This document shows positions 56,909 to 64,000 of a stretch of 64,000 nt of DNA, in pieces. Below the pieces are notes generated by a model. It had not been told where the DNA came from, made no database searches, and saw only the letters and a program-made list of their open reading frames with translations. A program made the translations under genes and the position numbers. The DNA is from Williamsia limnetica. Lineage in GTDB: Bacteria; Actinomycetota; Actinomycetes; Mycobacteriales; Mycobacteriaceae. Positions within the stretch are counted from its first letter, which is position 1; each line of letters begins with the position of its first letter. Where the stretch lies: positions 1-64,000 of the forward strand of contig NZ_QJSP01000012.1 of assembly GCF_003217475.1 (NCBI RefSeq). Direction: 5' to 3'.

Positions 56909-58306
56909 GTGAGGGCCGCCGGGAGGCTCGGGGGCGTCCGGCTGCCCCGGGGCGACCCGGGGTGACTGGCCGCCCGACTCGGAACCGAGACCCTGCGGAT
57001 CGGCGACGCTCGCGAGGCGGATGTCCAGCTCGCTCTTCCACTCCCGTCGCACCTGCTGGTCGAGTGCTTCGAGCCGCTCGACCAGCGGAGGATGTTGCGT
57101 AGGTGGCGTGCTGGCCTGCAACGTGAGCAGAAGCGACCGCAGTCTGCGCTGCACCTGTGTCGAATTGGTGCTGAAGTGGCGGATCTCGTCGGTGGCGAGC
57201 GAGACATAGTCGTTCCACGTCCGCCGGTAGCCGTGCACCCGCGACATCATCTCCAATGTCCGGTCGCTACGTACCCGCGGAGCGAGAAGAAGCAGCAGGT
57301 CTTCGAGATGGTCGATGGCCTGGACGGCGCGCCCCGGGTCGTTGATGGCGGGCGACAGGGCTTTGAGGGCGACGTCCACGATGGCCTGCAAGGCGGCCGA
57401 CGGACTGACCGCCGGGCGGTGCGCATCGCCGAAACACATGGTTGCCAGCAATTGTCTCTGCCTGAGCTCGCTCAGGTCGTCGGGGAGGCCGTACACCGCG
57501 AACAACGGGGCCTCGTAGGCCACGAAGTCTCCGATGCGGGGCAGGACGTCGAGCTGTACCCCCCACCGTGTCCCGAGCCGTTGCAACTGAGGCAGATTGA
57601 TGGCCACGAGAACCCGGCCCTTGGACGGCAGCCGGCGCAGTCGGACGAGGGTCATCGGGGCATCGGGATCGACGATGCCGTAGGAGGGGGTCGGTGCCGC
57701 GACGCTCGCAGCGCCCGGGTCCGAGGACGCGTCGATGAACGTCCGTTTGATCGTCTTGTGACCTTCGTCGGCAATCCAGCTGAGCAACCTGGTGGAGTTG
57801 AGTATCCGACCCACCTTGCTGACGAGCACCACGAACATGATCGCGCTGGCGAAGGCGAGGAAGAGCGCGAACGCACCCGACGCGATGGGCGCCCTGTTGT
57901 CTTGAGATGCCATGTCCGAGGCGACGATCAGCGAATAGACGAAGGTCGCGAGGAATAGTCCGTTCGACCACCGCATGATCGGATCCTGCTGCAGGACAGG
58001 GACCACCCGAACCGATACCTGGGTCGCACCGAATTGCATGGCCAGCGTCGTCGCCGTGAAGACCAGACCGGTCAGGGTGATCATCCCGCCGGCGATCGCG
58101 CTGAGCAGGGTGGCCATGGTTCCGGTGTCGACGGCATCGGAGGCCGTCGCCTCGTCGATGGCGCCGAAGACCCCCGTCATCGCCACAGCCAGGAAGATCA
58201 GAAGCACTGGCAGCCGCCAGATTCGCACGGAGCCCAGCCGACGTCGGGTGCGGCGCCACCGCACCCGATCGCTGATGAGCCGTCCGAGATCGGCGAGCAC
58301 GCCCAT
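56879..58306 (-). CDS. DUF2254 membrane protein
   Basis: A 475-residue protein of DUF2254 with about four N-terminal transmembrane helices (near residues 30-50, 67-90, 112-130 and 140-165) and a cytoplasmic C-terminal domain of about 290 residues containing LSPAINDPGRAVQAIDHLEDLL, a family landmark. A disordered Pro/Ser/Gly tail ends the protein. It is 9 bases from the upstream aminoacyltransferase gene on the same strand, so probably one transcript. Function unknown. Confidence 0.85.
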   Translation of the reverse strand: MGVLADLGRLISDRVRWRRTRRRLGSVRIWRLPVLLIFLAVAMTGVFGAIDEATASDAVDTGTMATLLSAIAGGMITLTGLVFTATTLAMQFGATQVSVRVVPVLQQDPIMRWSNGLFLATFVYSLIVASDMASQDNRAPIASGAFALFLAFASAIMFVVLVSKVGRILNSTRLLSWIADEGHKTIKRTFIDASSDPGAASVAAPTPSYGIVDPDAPMTLVRLRRLPSKGRVLVAINLPQLQRLGTRWGVQLDVLPRIGDFVAYEAPLFAVYGLPDDLSELRQRQLLATMCFGDAHRPAVSPSAALQAIVDVALKALSPAINDPGRAVQAIDHLEDLLLLLAPRVRSDRTLEMMSRVHGYRRTWNDYVSLATDEIRHFSTNSTQVQRRLRSLLLTLQASTPPTQHPPLVERLEALDQQVRREWKSELDIRLASVADPQGLGSESGGQSPRVAPGQPDAPEPPGGPHSVDGGSELG

Positions 58307-58315
58307 CGTTGGAGG

Positions 58316-60448
58316 CTACTCCCTGGTCGTGGCGAGTTTGATCATCTGACCGGCGGTGGCGTTGGGCAGGTAGGCGCGGGTGAGGGCGACACCGATGCGC
58401 GGTAGGTCACCTTCGTCCCGGAAGCACATGTACACAGGTTCGTACCGGGGCTGGAACTTCATCTTGAACGCGTGCAGGGACCGGAAGCCGTAGAACGGTT
58501 CCATCGCCGCACCCATCATGTCGAGCATTCGGTCCATCGCGACGACCTCGCTGGTGTCGTCCTCGGCCCGCGCGAGCGGTGCCCCGGACAGCGAGAGGAT
58601 CTCGGCACCTTCGGCTTTGAAGGCGAGGGCCGAGCTGGCGATGAGAAACTCGATACACGGTCGGAAACCGTCATCGCGACGGCGCATCACATCGAGCGTC
58701 CAGCCACGCATGGTGTCCCCGCTGCCGAAGACAGGGAGCCACGACAACACGCCGTGGACCGACCCGGTGTCGTCGATGGCCAGGGCCACCCGCACCTCGG
58801 GGTCGAGTGCCTCTTCGACACTGCCGAGTGTGAAACCCATCTCGGGGAGTCCTTTGTCCCCGACCCACTCCTCGGAGATCGCCCGAACCTGGGCCACCAC
58901 GGCGAAGGGTTCGTCCTTCAATGTCGTGAGTTTGAAGGCGATGCCCTCTTTCTTCGCCCGGTTGAGGGCCGACCGGATGTCTTGCCAGGGCTTGCCTTTG
59001 AAGGCCAGCGTCGGCAGGTCGATGATGGTGTCCTCGGCGATCTGCAGGGTTCGCCAGCCCATGCCGCGGGCGATGGAAGCAGTGGCCTCACTGACGGAGA
59101 ACCAGCACGGGATCCGAGCGCTGTTGTCGGCCATGTCGGTGAACTCGCGGATGGTCTCCTCGAGTTTCTCAGGTGCGCAGACGGGATCGGCCAACGCGAG
59201 CACAGTGCCTGCGGGACGCTGATAGCCGATGACGCCTTCGCCGTCCTTGGTGAACGCGTATTGGTTGTTCTCCCACGTGATCATCCAGCTCATGGTGCTA
59301 CCGCCGTACTTCTTCAGCAGGCTGCGGACCTGCTCGGCGGGATTGGATCCACCCATGCCCGCCATGGCTTTCCGGCTGTTCAGCGGGACCGTGAACGCAT
59401 ATCGGCCACCGAACAACAGGGTCAGCTCCACGATCCAGAGCAGTCCGGTACCGACGGTGACCGCGCCCTTGCCCTCGAAACTCGAGGTGATGACGGCGAT
59501 GAGTACGAGCACCAACAGAGCGATGTACAGCACCCCGTAGACGACGGTGACCCACCAGGCCCACTTGCGGCCTCGGCGTAGTTGATCGGCGATGAGCAGC
59601 ACGATCAGGACGCTGACTATCGAACCCCAGCTGAGGCTGTCGTTCGAGTCCGTCGGCCCGAACGGTCCGTCGCCGGGGAAGACGGCGACCGCGATGTTGA
59701 CGACTCCGATGAGCACCAGTCCGAGGAAGCTGATCATCCGGATTTCTTGGCGGGTTCGGGGCAGCACGCCCGACTCGCTCTTGCTGAAGAACCGTTCGCC
59801 GATGATCAACATGACCACGACGGCGATCAGGTGGGTCACGTCCGCGAGCTTGCCCTCGAAGAGGAACGAGATGGCCACGTAGGCAAGGAGAACGGCTCGC
59901 ACTCGTAGCCGCCATGGCGACTTGAGCGTGGCGCTTGCGGCGGCGATCGCCGCGACGATGGCAGTCGTGACGCCCACATCCCGCACTTCTGCGAGGTGAT
60001 CGACCCATGCCCAGCTGGTCGGTCGGAAGACGGCGATGAACGCAATTGCGCCGAGCACGCCGATGAGTTGTCCGGCGATCGTGACGAACGCGACCCGGAC
60101 GGTGCCCAGAAGCCATTCACTCCAGCCCACGAAGATCGCGAAGAGCAGTGTGATGAAGAGATAGCTCAGCGGGCTGGACTTGAACAGCATGCCCGACAGC
60201 GGGGTCCACCACTTGCTCTCCGCCAGCGGTGGGTAGCCGTAGGCGATGTCGTTGAACCAGCTCTTGTCGCCGACTGTCTCCCACAGCGCGCCGGTGACGA
60301 TGCCGATGACGATGATCGCCACGACGACGGTGGTCGTGAACGGCACCTTGCGGGCCGTCCAGGTGATGGCGCCGAGAACCTTGGCGAGGGGCGATGGGGC
60401 CGCCGGCTCGGACGGGGGTGCCTCGCTGGGGATGTCGGTCGTGCTCAT
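58316..60448 (-). CDS. MprF-type membrane protein with DUF2156 aminoacyl-tRNA-dependent transferase domain
   Basis: A 710-residue protein. The first 370 residues hold roughly nine to ten transmembrane helices; the C-terminal 330 residues are the DUF2156 GNAT-like domain of phosphatidylglycerol aminoacyltransferases (SMSWMITWENNQYAFT... VGYQR-like, FSVSEATASIARGMGW, LNRAKKEGI, RPCIEFLIASSALAFKAEGAEILSLSGAPLA, FYGFRSLHAFKMKFQPRYEP). No fused lysyl-tRNA synthetase, unlike mycobacterial LysX. The amino acid used cannot be read; Ala or Lys are the usual choices. It is followed by the DUF2254 gene and preceded by an esterase gene on the same strand. Confidence 0.85.
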   Translation of the reverse strand: MSTTDIPSEAPPSEPAAPSPLAKVLGAITWTARKVPFTTTVVVAIIVIGIVTGALWETVGDKSWFNDIAYGYPPLAESKWWTPLSGMLFKSSPLSYLFITLLFAIFVGWSEWLLGTVRVAFVTIAGQLIGVLGAIAFIAVFRPTSWAWVDHLAEVRDVGVTTAIVAAIAAASATLKSPWRLRVRAVLLAYVAISFLFEGKLADVTHLIAVVVMLIIGERFFSKSESGVLPRTRQEIRMISFLGLVLIGVVNIAVAVFPGDGPFGPTDSNDSLSWGSIVSVLIVLLIADQLRRGRKWAWWVTVVYGVLYIALLVLVLIAVITSSFEGKGAVTVGTGLLWIVELTLLFGGRYAFTVPLNSRKAMAGMGGSNPAEQVRSLLKKYGGSTMSWMITWENNQYAFTKDGEGVIGYQRPAGTVLALADPVCAPEKLEETIREFTDMADNSARIPCWFSVSEATASIARGMGWRTLQIAEDTIIDLPTLAFKGKPWQDIRSALNRAKKEGIAFKLTTLKDEPFAVVAQVRAISEEWVGDKGLPEMGFTLGSVEEALDPEVRVALAIDDTGSVHGVLSWLPVFGSGDTMRGWTLDVMRRRDDGFRPCIEFLIASSALAFKAEGAEILSLSGAPLARAEDDTSEVVAMDRMLDMMGAAMEPFYGFRSLHAFKMKFQPRYEPVYMCFRDEGDLPRIGVALTRAYLPNATAGQMIKLATTRE

Positions 60449-60555
60449 CGGCGCCTTTCGGTGGTTACAGACGGGCGAGCTGTGGAACTCGCTGTGCGGT
60501 GTGAGTGTGCGAGCGGTGTGCGGAATGTCGCTCTGTGTGCGAATTATTCCCTAGT

Positions 60556-61842
60556 TCACGGCAAACCCAGGCGTTTGCCGAGCCAGGGCATCTCGAGTTT
60601 GAGTCCGGCCGACCAGACAGCGAACGAATGCCCGCCCGGGACGGTGTCGAAATGGACGTCCATCCCGGCGGCCTGGGCTGCCTGGAACACCTGGGTGAGG
60701 CCGGGCCGGTACTCGGCGTCGTCCTTGCCGACGACGAACGCGCCTGCGACCCCGGGGAACTGCTTCGTCTTCATGATGTCCATCGGATTGACGGCGGTGA
60801 ACTTCGCGGAGTCGCCACCGAAGGCCTGGTCGACGGTGCGTTTGCGATCACCGAGCGTCGGCTCGAGCTGCCCGGACATGTCGAGGAACGTCGGGTAGAT
60901 CTCGGGGTAATTGGTGGTCATCTGCAGCGAACAGGTGCCGCCGTAGGAGAGGCCGCCGATGGCCCAGGCCTTGGGGTCGGAGTCGACCTGCAGGTTCTGC
61001 TTGGTCCAGTCCGGGACATCTTTGGCGAGGTAGGTGGCCACGTTGCCCAGTTTCGAGTCCATACAGAGTGGGTTGGCGAGCTCGTCGCCGGTGGCGTCGG
61101 CGACCACCACGACAGGGGACAGACCTTCGTTGGCGGCGGCGTACTGGTCCATGGTCTGGGTCAGTCGACCGCCCACGAGCCAGTCTTCGGGGGCACCGGG
61201 CTGTCCGGCCATCAGGACCAGCACCGGGAGCAGGGGACGCGGTTCGGTGAAGTATGCGGGCGGCAGGTAGATCTTCGCGGGTCTGGCGTTGAAGTTCGAG
61301 GTGGCGCCGGGGATCGGTGCGGTGATGACGGCGCCCTCACCGGGAAGGCTGCTCGGCTTCTTCCACTGGCCCAGCTCGACGGTCTTGATGTCGTTGTTGC
61401 GGGCTTCGTCGAGGGAGATCGTCTTGACGTTGTTGATCCCGACCACCGACCCGACTGTCGGATATTCGCTGAAGTGGTCGTTGATCTGCGAGAAGGCCAT
61501 GGTCACCGCGAACACGGTGGCCAGCACAGTGACGATCCGGCCGAGGACGCCGCTCCCTCGGATGAGCCTGGGAACGAGGAGCAGGACCGCGAACACCGCG
61601 AGACCGCCCCAGACGTAACAGTTCAGCGGGATCGGGTCGGCGAACAGCTTCCACACGTCTTCGATGAGCCATTTGGCCAGCACCACCAGAAGTATCGAGA
61701 CAACGGCCGCGAGAGGCACCACGTACAGCAGATAGACCTTCTGGAACAGCAGGATCAGCCATGCCAGTCCCAGGATCCCCAAGATCAAGATGGTCCACGG
61801 CAACCAGCCGTCGAGCACCGATGTTTCCCACAGCCAGTTCAT
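60556..61842 (-). CDS. membrane-anchored esterase, esterase D / mycolyltransferase-like fold
   Basis: A 428-residue protein. Four hydrophobic helices occupy residues 13-130; the rest faces outside and has an esterase-D/antigen-85-like alpha/beta hydrolase domain: LVLMAGQPGAPEDW, the nucleophile in GGLSYGGTCSLQM near 300, FLDMSGQLEPTLGDR, and VVGKDDAEYRP and PGGHSFAVW for the acid and the histidine. It precedes the MprF-type gene on the same strand with about 107 bases between. Plausible substrates are aminoacyl or mycolyl esters; unproven. Confidence 0.85.
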   Translation of the reverse strand: MNWLWETSVLDGWLPWTILILGILGLAWLILLFQKVYLLYVVPLAAVVSILLVVLAKWLIEDVWKLFADPIPLNCYVWGGLAVFAVLLLVPRLIRGSGVLGRIVTVLATVFAVTMAFSQINDHFSEYPTVGSVVGINNVKTISLDEARNNDIKTVELGQWKKPSSLPGEGAVITAPIPGATSNFNARPAKIYLPPAYFTEPRPLLPVLVLMAGQPGAPEDWLVGGRLTQTMDQYAAANEGLSPVVVVADATGDELANPLCMDSKLGNVATYLAKDVPDWTKQNLQVDSDPKAWAIGGLSYGGTCSLQMTTNYPEIYPTFLDMSGQLEPTLGDRKRTVDQAFGGDSAKFTAVNPMDIMKTKQFPGVAGAFVVGKDDAEYRPGLTQVFQAAQAAGMDVHFDTVPGGHSFAVWSAGLKLEMPWLGKRLGLP

Positions 61843-61972
61843 GCGTGTCCTTCGGTGCCCTTGATCGTCGTTGAGCCTGCAGGAAAAAGGTACCGGCTAA
61901 GTGCGCGGAATACCTGGTTACAGAAGGGAAATGGAGCAATTGCCATTCATGCCCTGATGCGGCAGACACGCC

Positions 61973-62005
61973 AAAAAAACGTCCACCGAAACTCGGTGGA
62001 CGTTT
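61973..62005 (-). terminator. intrinsic terminator of the candidate small RNA
   Basis: Perfect 13-base arms AAACGTCCACCGA and TCGGTGGACGTTT around a 3-base loop, followed on the minus strand by seven T. This is the strongest classical terminator in the window, yet no protein gene ends near it on that strand. Confidence 0.88.
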
Positions 62006-62131
62006 GACACTGACTGTGGGTGGGTGTGAGACCACCGGTGGTGGAGGACATACGGATCGAACGTATCGAAGGCGTCCCAACCGACGCATCCCCCTCGACT
62101 CCTGCGGGCTCTCACCCGCGAACTCAAGAGT
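61973..62131 (-). ncRNA. candidate small RNA divergent from glmS, about 159 nt
   Basis: On the minus strand ATGACA (62162-62167) and TACAGT (62138-62143) form a promoter with an 18-base spacer, giving a start near 62131. The transcript can fold into hairpins GCGGG/CCCGC, GCGTC/GACGC and ATACG-TTCGATC-CGTAT, the last resembling a tRNA T-arm, followed by the palindrome ACCACCGGTGGT. It ends in a 13-bp terminator and seven U. No convincing protein is encoded. It is not a full tRNA or tmRNA, and I cannot match it to a named family. Confidence 0.68.
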
Positions 62132-62137
62132 GCGCTC

Positions 62138-62167
62138 ACTGTAGCTTACATCTTCATTTCGTGTCAT
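62138..62167 (-). promoter_or_regulatory. promoter of the candidate small RNA
   Basis: ATGACA and TACAGT hexamers on the minus strand with an 18-base spacer, close to the housekeeping sigma consensus (5 of 6 in the first). It overlaps the glmS upstream region, so the two transcripts are divergent and may affect each other. Confidence 0.6.
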
Positions 62168-62238
62168 CTCGAAACGCGAAGTTCATGCCGAGCTTTCGGA
62201 TTCTGTCCTGCCCGAGGCGGCAAGTACCCTGTAGCACT

Positions 62239-64000
62239 ATGTGTGGAATCGTCGGATACGTGGGCAAACGCGATGCTCTCGAGATTGTTGTCGAGGCACT
62301 GCGACGGATGGAGTACCGCGGGTACGACTCGGCCGGCGTCGCCATCCTCGACGGGACCGGACACACCGCGGTGGAGAAGAAGGCCGGGCGGCTCGAGAAC
62401 CTGGACAAGGAACTCGCCACCCTGGGCCGCGACGCCTTCGTCGGCACCACCGGCATGGGACATACCCGTTGGGCCACCCACGGCCGTCCGACCGACCGCA
62501 ACGCCCATCCCCACACCAGCATCGACGGCAAGATCGCCGTCGTCCACAACGGGATCATCGAGAACTTCGCCGTCCTGCGCAGCGAGGTCGAGAAGGCCGG
62601 TATCGAGTTCAGCTCCGACACCGACACCGAGGTCGCGGTCCACCTGATGGCACTGCAGTACGCGTCGGGCCCGACCGCCGGTGACTTCGTCGCGAGTGCG
62701 TATGCGGTGCTGGGCCGGCTCGAAGGTGCGTTCACGCTGGTCTTCACCCATGCCGATCACGCGGACACGATCGTCGCCGCCCGTCGCTCGACACCGCTGG
62801 TCGTCGGGGTGGGGGTGAACGAGATGTTCGTCGGTTCCGATGTCGCCGCGTTCATCGAACACACCCGAGAAGCGGTCGAACTCGGGCAGGACCAGGTGGT
62901 GGTCATCACTGCCGATACGTACGAGATCACCGACTTCACCGGCAACACGGAGCCCGGCAGGCCGTTTCACATCGACTGGGATCTCGCCGCCGCGGAAAAG
63001 GGTGGTTACGACTACTTCATGCTCAAGGAGATCGCCGAGCAGCCGCAGGCGCTCGCCGACACCCTGCTCGGGCATTTCGAGAACGGTCGGATCATGCTCG
63101 ACGAGCAGCGTCTGACCGATGACGACCTGCGCGACATCGACAAGATCTTCGTCGTCGCATGTGGCACCGCCTACCATGCCGGTCTGCTGTCCAAATACGC
63201 CATCGAGCACTGGACGAGGCTTCCCGTCGAGGTCGAACTGGCCAGCGAGTTCCGGTATCGCGATCCCGTTCTGGATCGCTCGACCCTGGTCGTCGCCATC
63301 TCGCAGTCCGGTGAGACCGCGGACACCCTGGAAGCCGTGCGGCACGCGAAGGAGCAGAAAGCCCGCGTCCTGGCGATCTGCAACACCAACGGGGCGCAGA
63401 TACCGCGCGAGTCCGACGCGGTGCTCTACACCCACGCAGGGCCTGAGATCGGCGTTGCATCGACGAAGTGTTTCCTCGCGCAGATCACCGCGACCTATCT
63501 GGTCGGGCTCGCGCTCGCCCAGGCGCGCGGCACCAAGTACCCGGACGAGGTCGCCCGCGAGTTCGCGGCACTCGAGGCAATGCCTGCCGCCGTGGAGAAG
63601 GTGCTCGAGACGGTCGAACCGGTTCGGGAGCTGGCTCGCAGCCTGGCCGCCAGTCCCACCGTCCTGTTCCTCGGACGGCACGTGGGCTATCCGGTGGCGC
63701 TCGAGGGTGCACTCAAACTGAAAGAGCTGGCGTACATGCACGCCGAGGGATTCGCTGCAGGCGAGCTCAAGCACGGGCCCATCGCGCTGATCGAAGACAA
63801 CCTCCCGGTCATCATCGTCATGCCGTCACCCACCGGCCGCGCGGTGCTGCATTCGAAGATGGTCAGCAACATCCGTGAGATCCAGGCCCGTGGCGCCACC
63901 ACGATCGTCATCGCCGAGGACGGCGACGACACCGTGGTCGACGTGGCCGACCACCTGATCCGGATCCCGCAGGTGCCGACCCTGCTGCAGCCGCTGGTTT
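62239..64000 (+). CDS. glmS: glutamine-fructose-6-phosphate aminotransferase (isomerizing), 3' end outside the window
   Basis: The first 587 residues of GlmS, which makes glucosamine-6-phosphate for the cell wall; full enzymes are about 620 residues. The N-terminal glutaminase begins MCGIVGYVGKRDAL with nucleophile Cys2, then EYRGYDSAG and GHTRWATHG. The isomerase half shows FVVACGTAYHAG, ISQSGETADT, GVASTKCFLAQ and EGFAAGELKHGP. TACCCT lies 8 bases before ATG 62239, so the message may be leaderless; no glmS ribozyme is visible. Counterpart of Rv3436c. Confidence 0.97.
   Translation, partial: MCGIVGYVGKRDALEIVVEALRRMEYRGYDSAGVAILDGTGHTAVEKKAGRLENLDKELATLGRDAFVGTTGMGHTRWATHGRPTDRNAHPHTSIDGKIAVVHNGIIENFAVLRSEVEKAGIEFSSDTDTEVAVHLMALQYASGPTAGDFVASAYAVLGRLEGAFTLVFTHADHADTIVAARRSTPLVVGVGVNEMFVGSDVAAFIEHTREAVELGQDQVVVITADTYEITDFTGNTEPGRPFHIDWDLAAAEKGGYDYFMLKEIAEQPQALADTLLGHFENGRIMLDEQRLTDDDLRDIDKIFVVACGTAYHAGLLSKYAIEHWTRLPVEVELASEFRYRDPVLDRSTLVVAISQSGETADTLEAVRHAKEQKARVLAICNTNGAQIPRESDAVLYTHAGPEIGVASTKCFLAQITATYLVGLALAQARGTKYPDEVAREFAALEAMPAAVEKVLETVEPVRELARSLAASPTVLFLGRHVGYPVALEGALKLKELAYMHAEGFAAGELKHGPIALIEDNLPVIIVMPSPTGRAVLHSKMVSNIREIQARGATTIVIAEDGDDTVVDVADHLIRIPQVPTLLQPLV

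Noticed and set aside
60470-60545. GTGTG-rich stretch after the MprF-type gene start as a CRISPR-like repeat
   Set aside because: The repeats are short and irregular with no spacer structure; simple sequence bias only. No CRISPR array was seen anywhere in the window.
62040-62075. tRNA-like T-arm and CCA-like end on the minus strand upstream of glmS
   Set aside because: The T-loop and an acceptor 3' strand GTCCTCC-A-CCA are present, but no GGAGGAC 5' strand, D-arm or anticodon arm can be found, so it is not called as a tRNA or tmRNA.
62150-62238. glmS ribozyme or riboswitch before glmS
   Set aside because: The upstream region is only about 80 bases with a likely leaderless start and shows no ribozyme-like core.
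62164-63774. 536-residue minus-strand frame opposite glmS
   Set aside because: glmS is unmistakable on the plus strand; the opposite frame is a codon-bias shadow.

Overview
The window is high-GC actinobacterial chromosome. Gene content and order point to a mycolic-acid-forming member of Mycobacteriales, most likely Gordonia or a close relative: mycothiol S-conjugate amidase, a lipid-droplet-associated protein, an ESX-4 type VII secretion locus, DUF222/13E12-type HNH genes and many start codons that look leaderless. The genus is inference; no rRNA or tRNA gene is present to test it.

Layout. (1) 1-1523: a cut-off DUF222/HNH gene, a small hypothetical gene and an AT-richer stretch, all accessory in character. 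(2) 1524-5241: a tightly overlapping five-gene operon of three exported proteins with SipW-type (alternate) signal peptides and two ER-type signal peptidases; the second peptidase is fused to a domain that looks like one of its own substrates. (3) 5252-40590: a housekeeping block whose content follows the M. tuberculosis Rv1080c-Rv1110 neighbourhood: greA, a queuosine-precursor transporter, LppP/LprE lipoprotein, DUF4307, mca, a DUF255 thioredoxin-like protein, rocD-ddaH with a divergent AsnC regulator, aroG behind a Tyr-Trp-Phe leader peptide and terminator, hemolysin III, a Z-prenyl diphosphate synthase, coaA, a DUF885 protein, glyA, a DesA2-like desaturase, a GPP34-like protein, phoH2, a Ser/Thr kinase, a YkuD-like protein, a PIG-L deacetylase, class I and class II fumarases in tandem, glpX, a flavin monooxygenase with a GAF regulator, an MMPL transporter, a DUF4245 protein, xseA-xseB, the lipid-droplet protein and ispH. 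(4) 40704-64000: the Rv3436c-Rv3450c neighbourhood: mycP4-eccD4 divergent from eccC4 and the TIGR03931-type gene, then rplM-rpsI, glmM, a small EspC/WXG-like protein with a large Ala/Pro-rich partner, a hydrolase-fold protein, and finally a truncated glmS. eccB4 and the esxU-esxT pair expected beside ESX-4 are not here.

Inserted before glmS is an unusual set: an AlaRS homologue that stops after the tRNA-recognition domain, a DUF2254 membrane protein, an MprF-type DUF2156 aminoacyltransferase and a membrane-anchored esterase. Together they could make and turn over aminoacylated lipid from a dedicated Ala-tRNA supply; this is a hypothesis. Divergent from glmS is a well-formed candidate small RNA with its own promoter and intrinsic terminator.

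Three 49-nt palindromes of related sequence sit between genes at 5252, 26045 and 26793, and several other strong inverted repeats mark gene ends.
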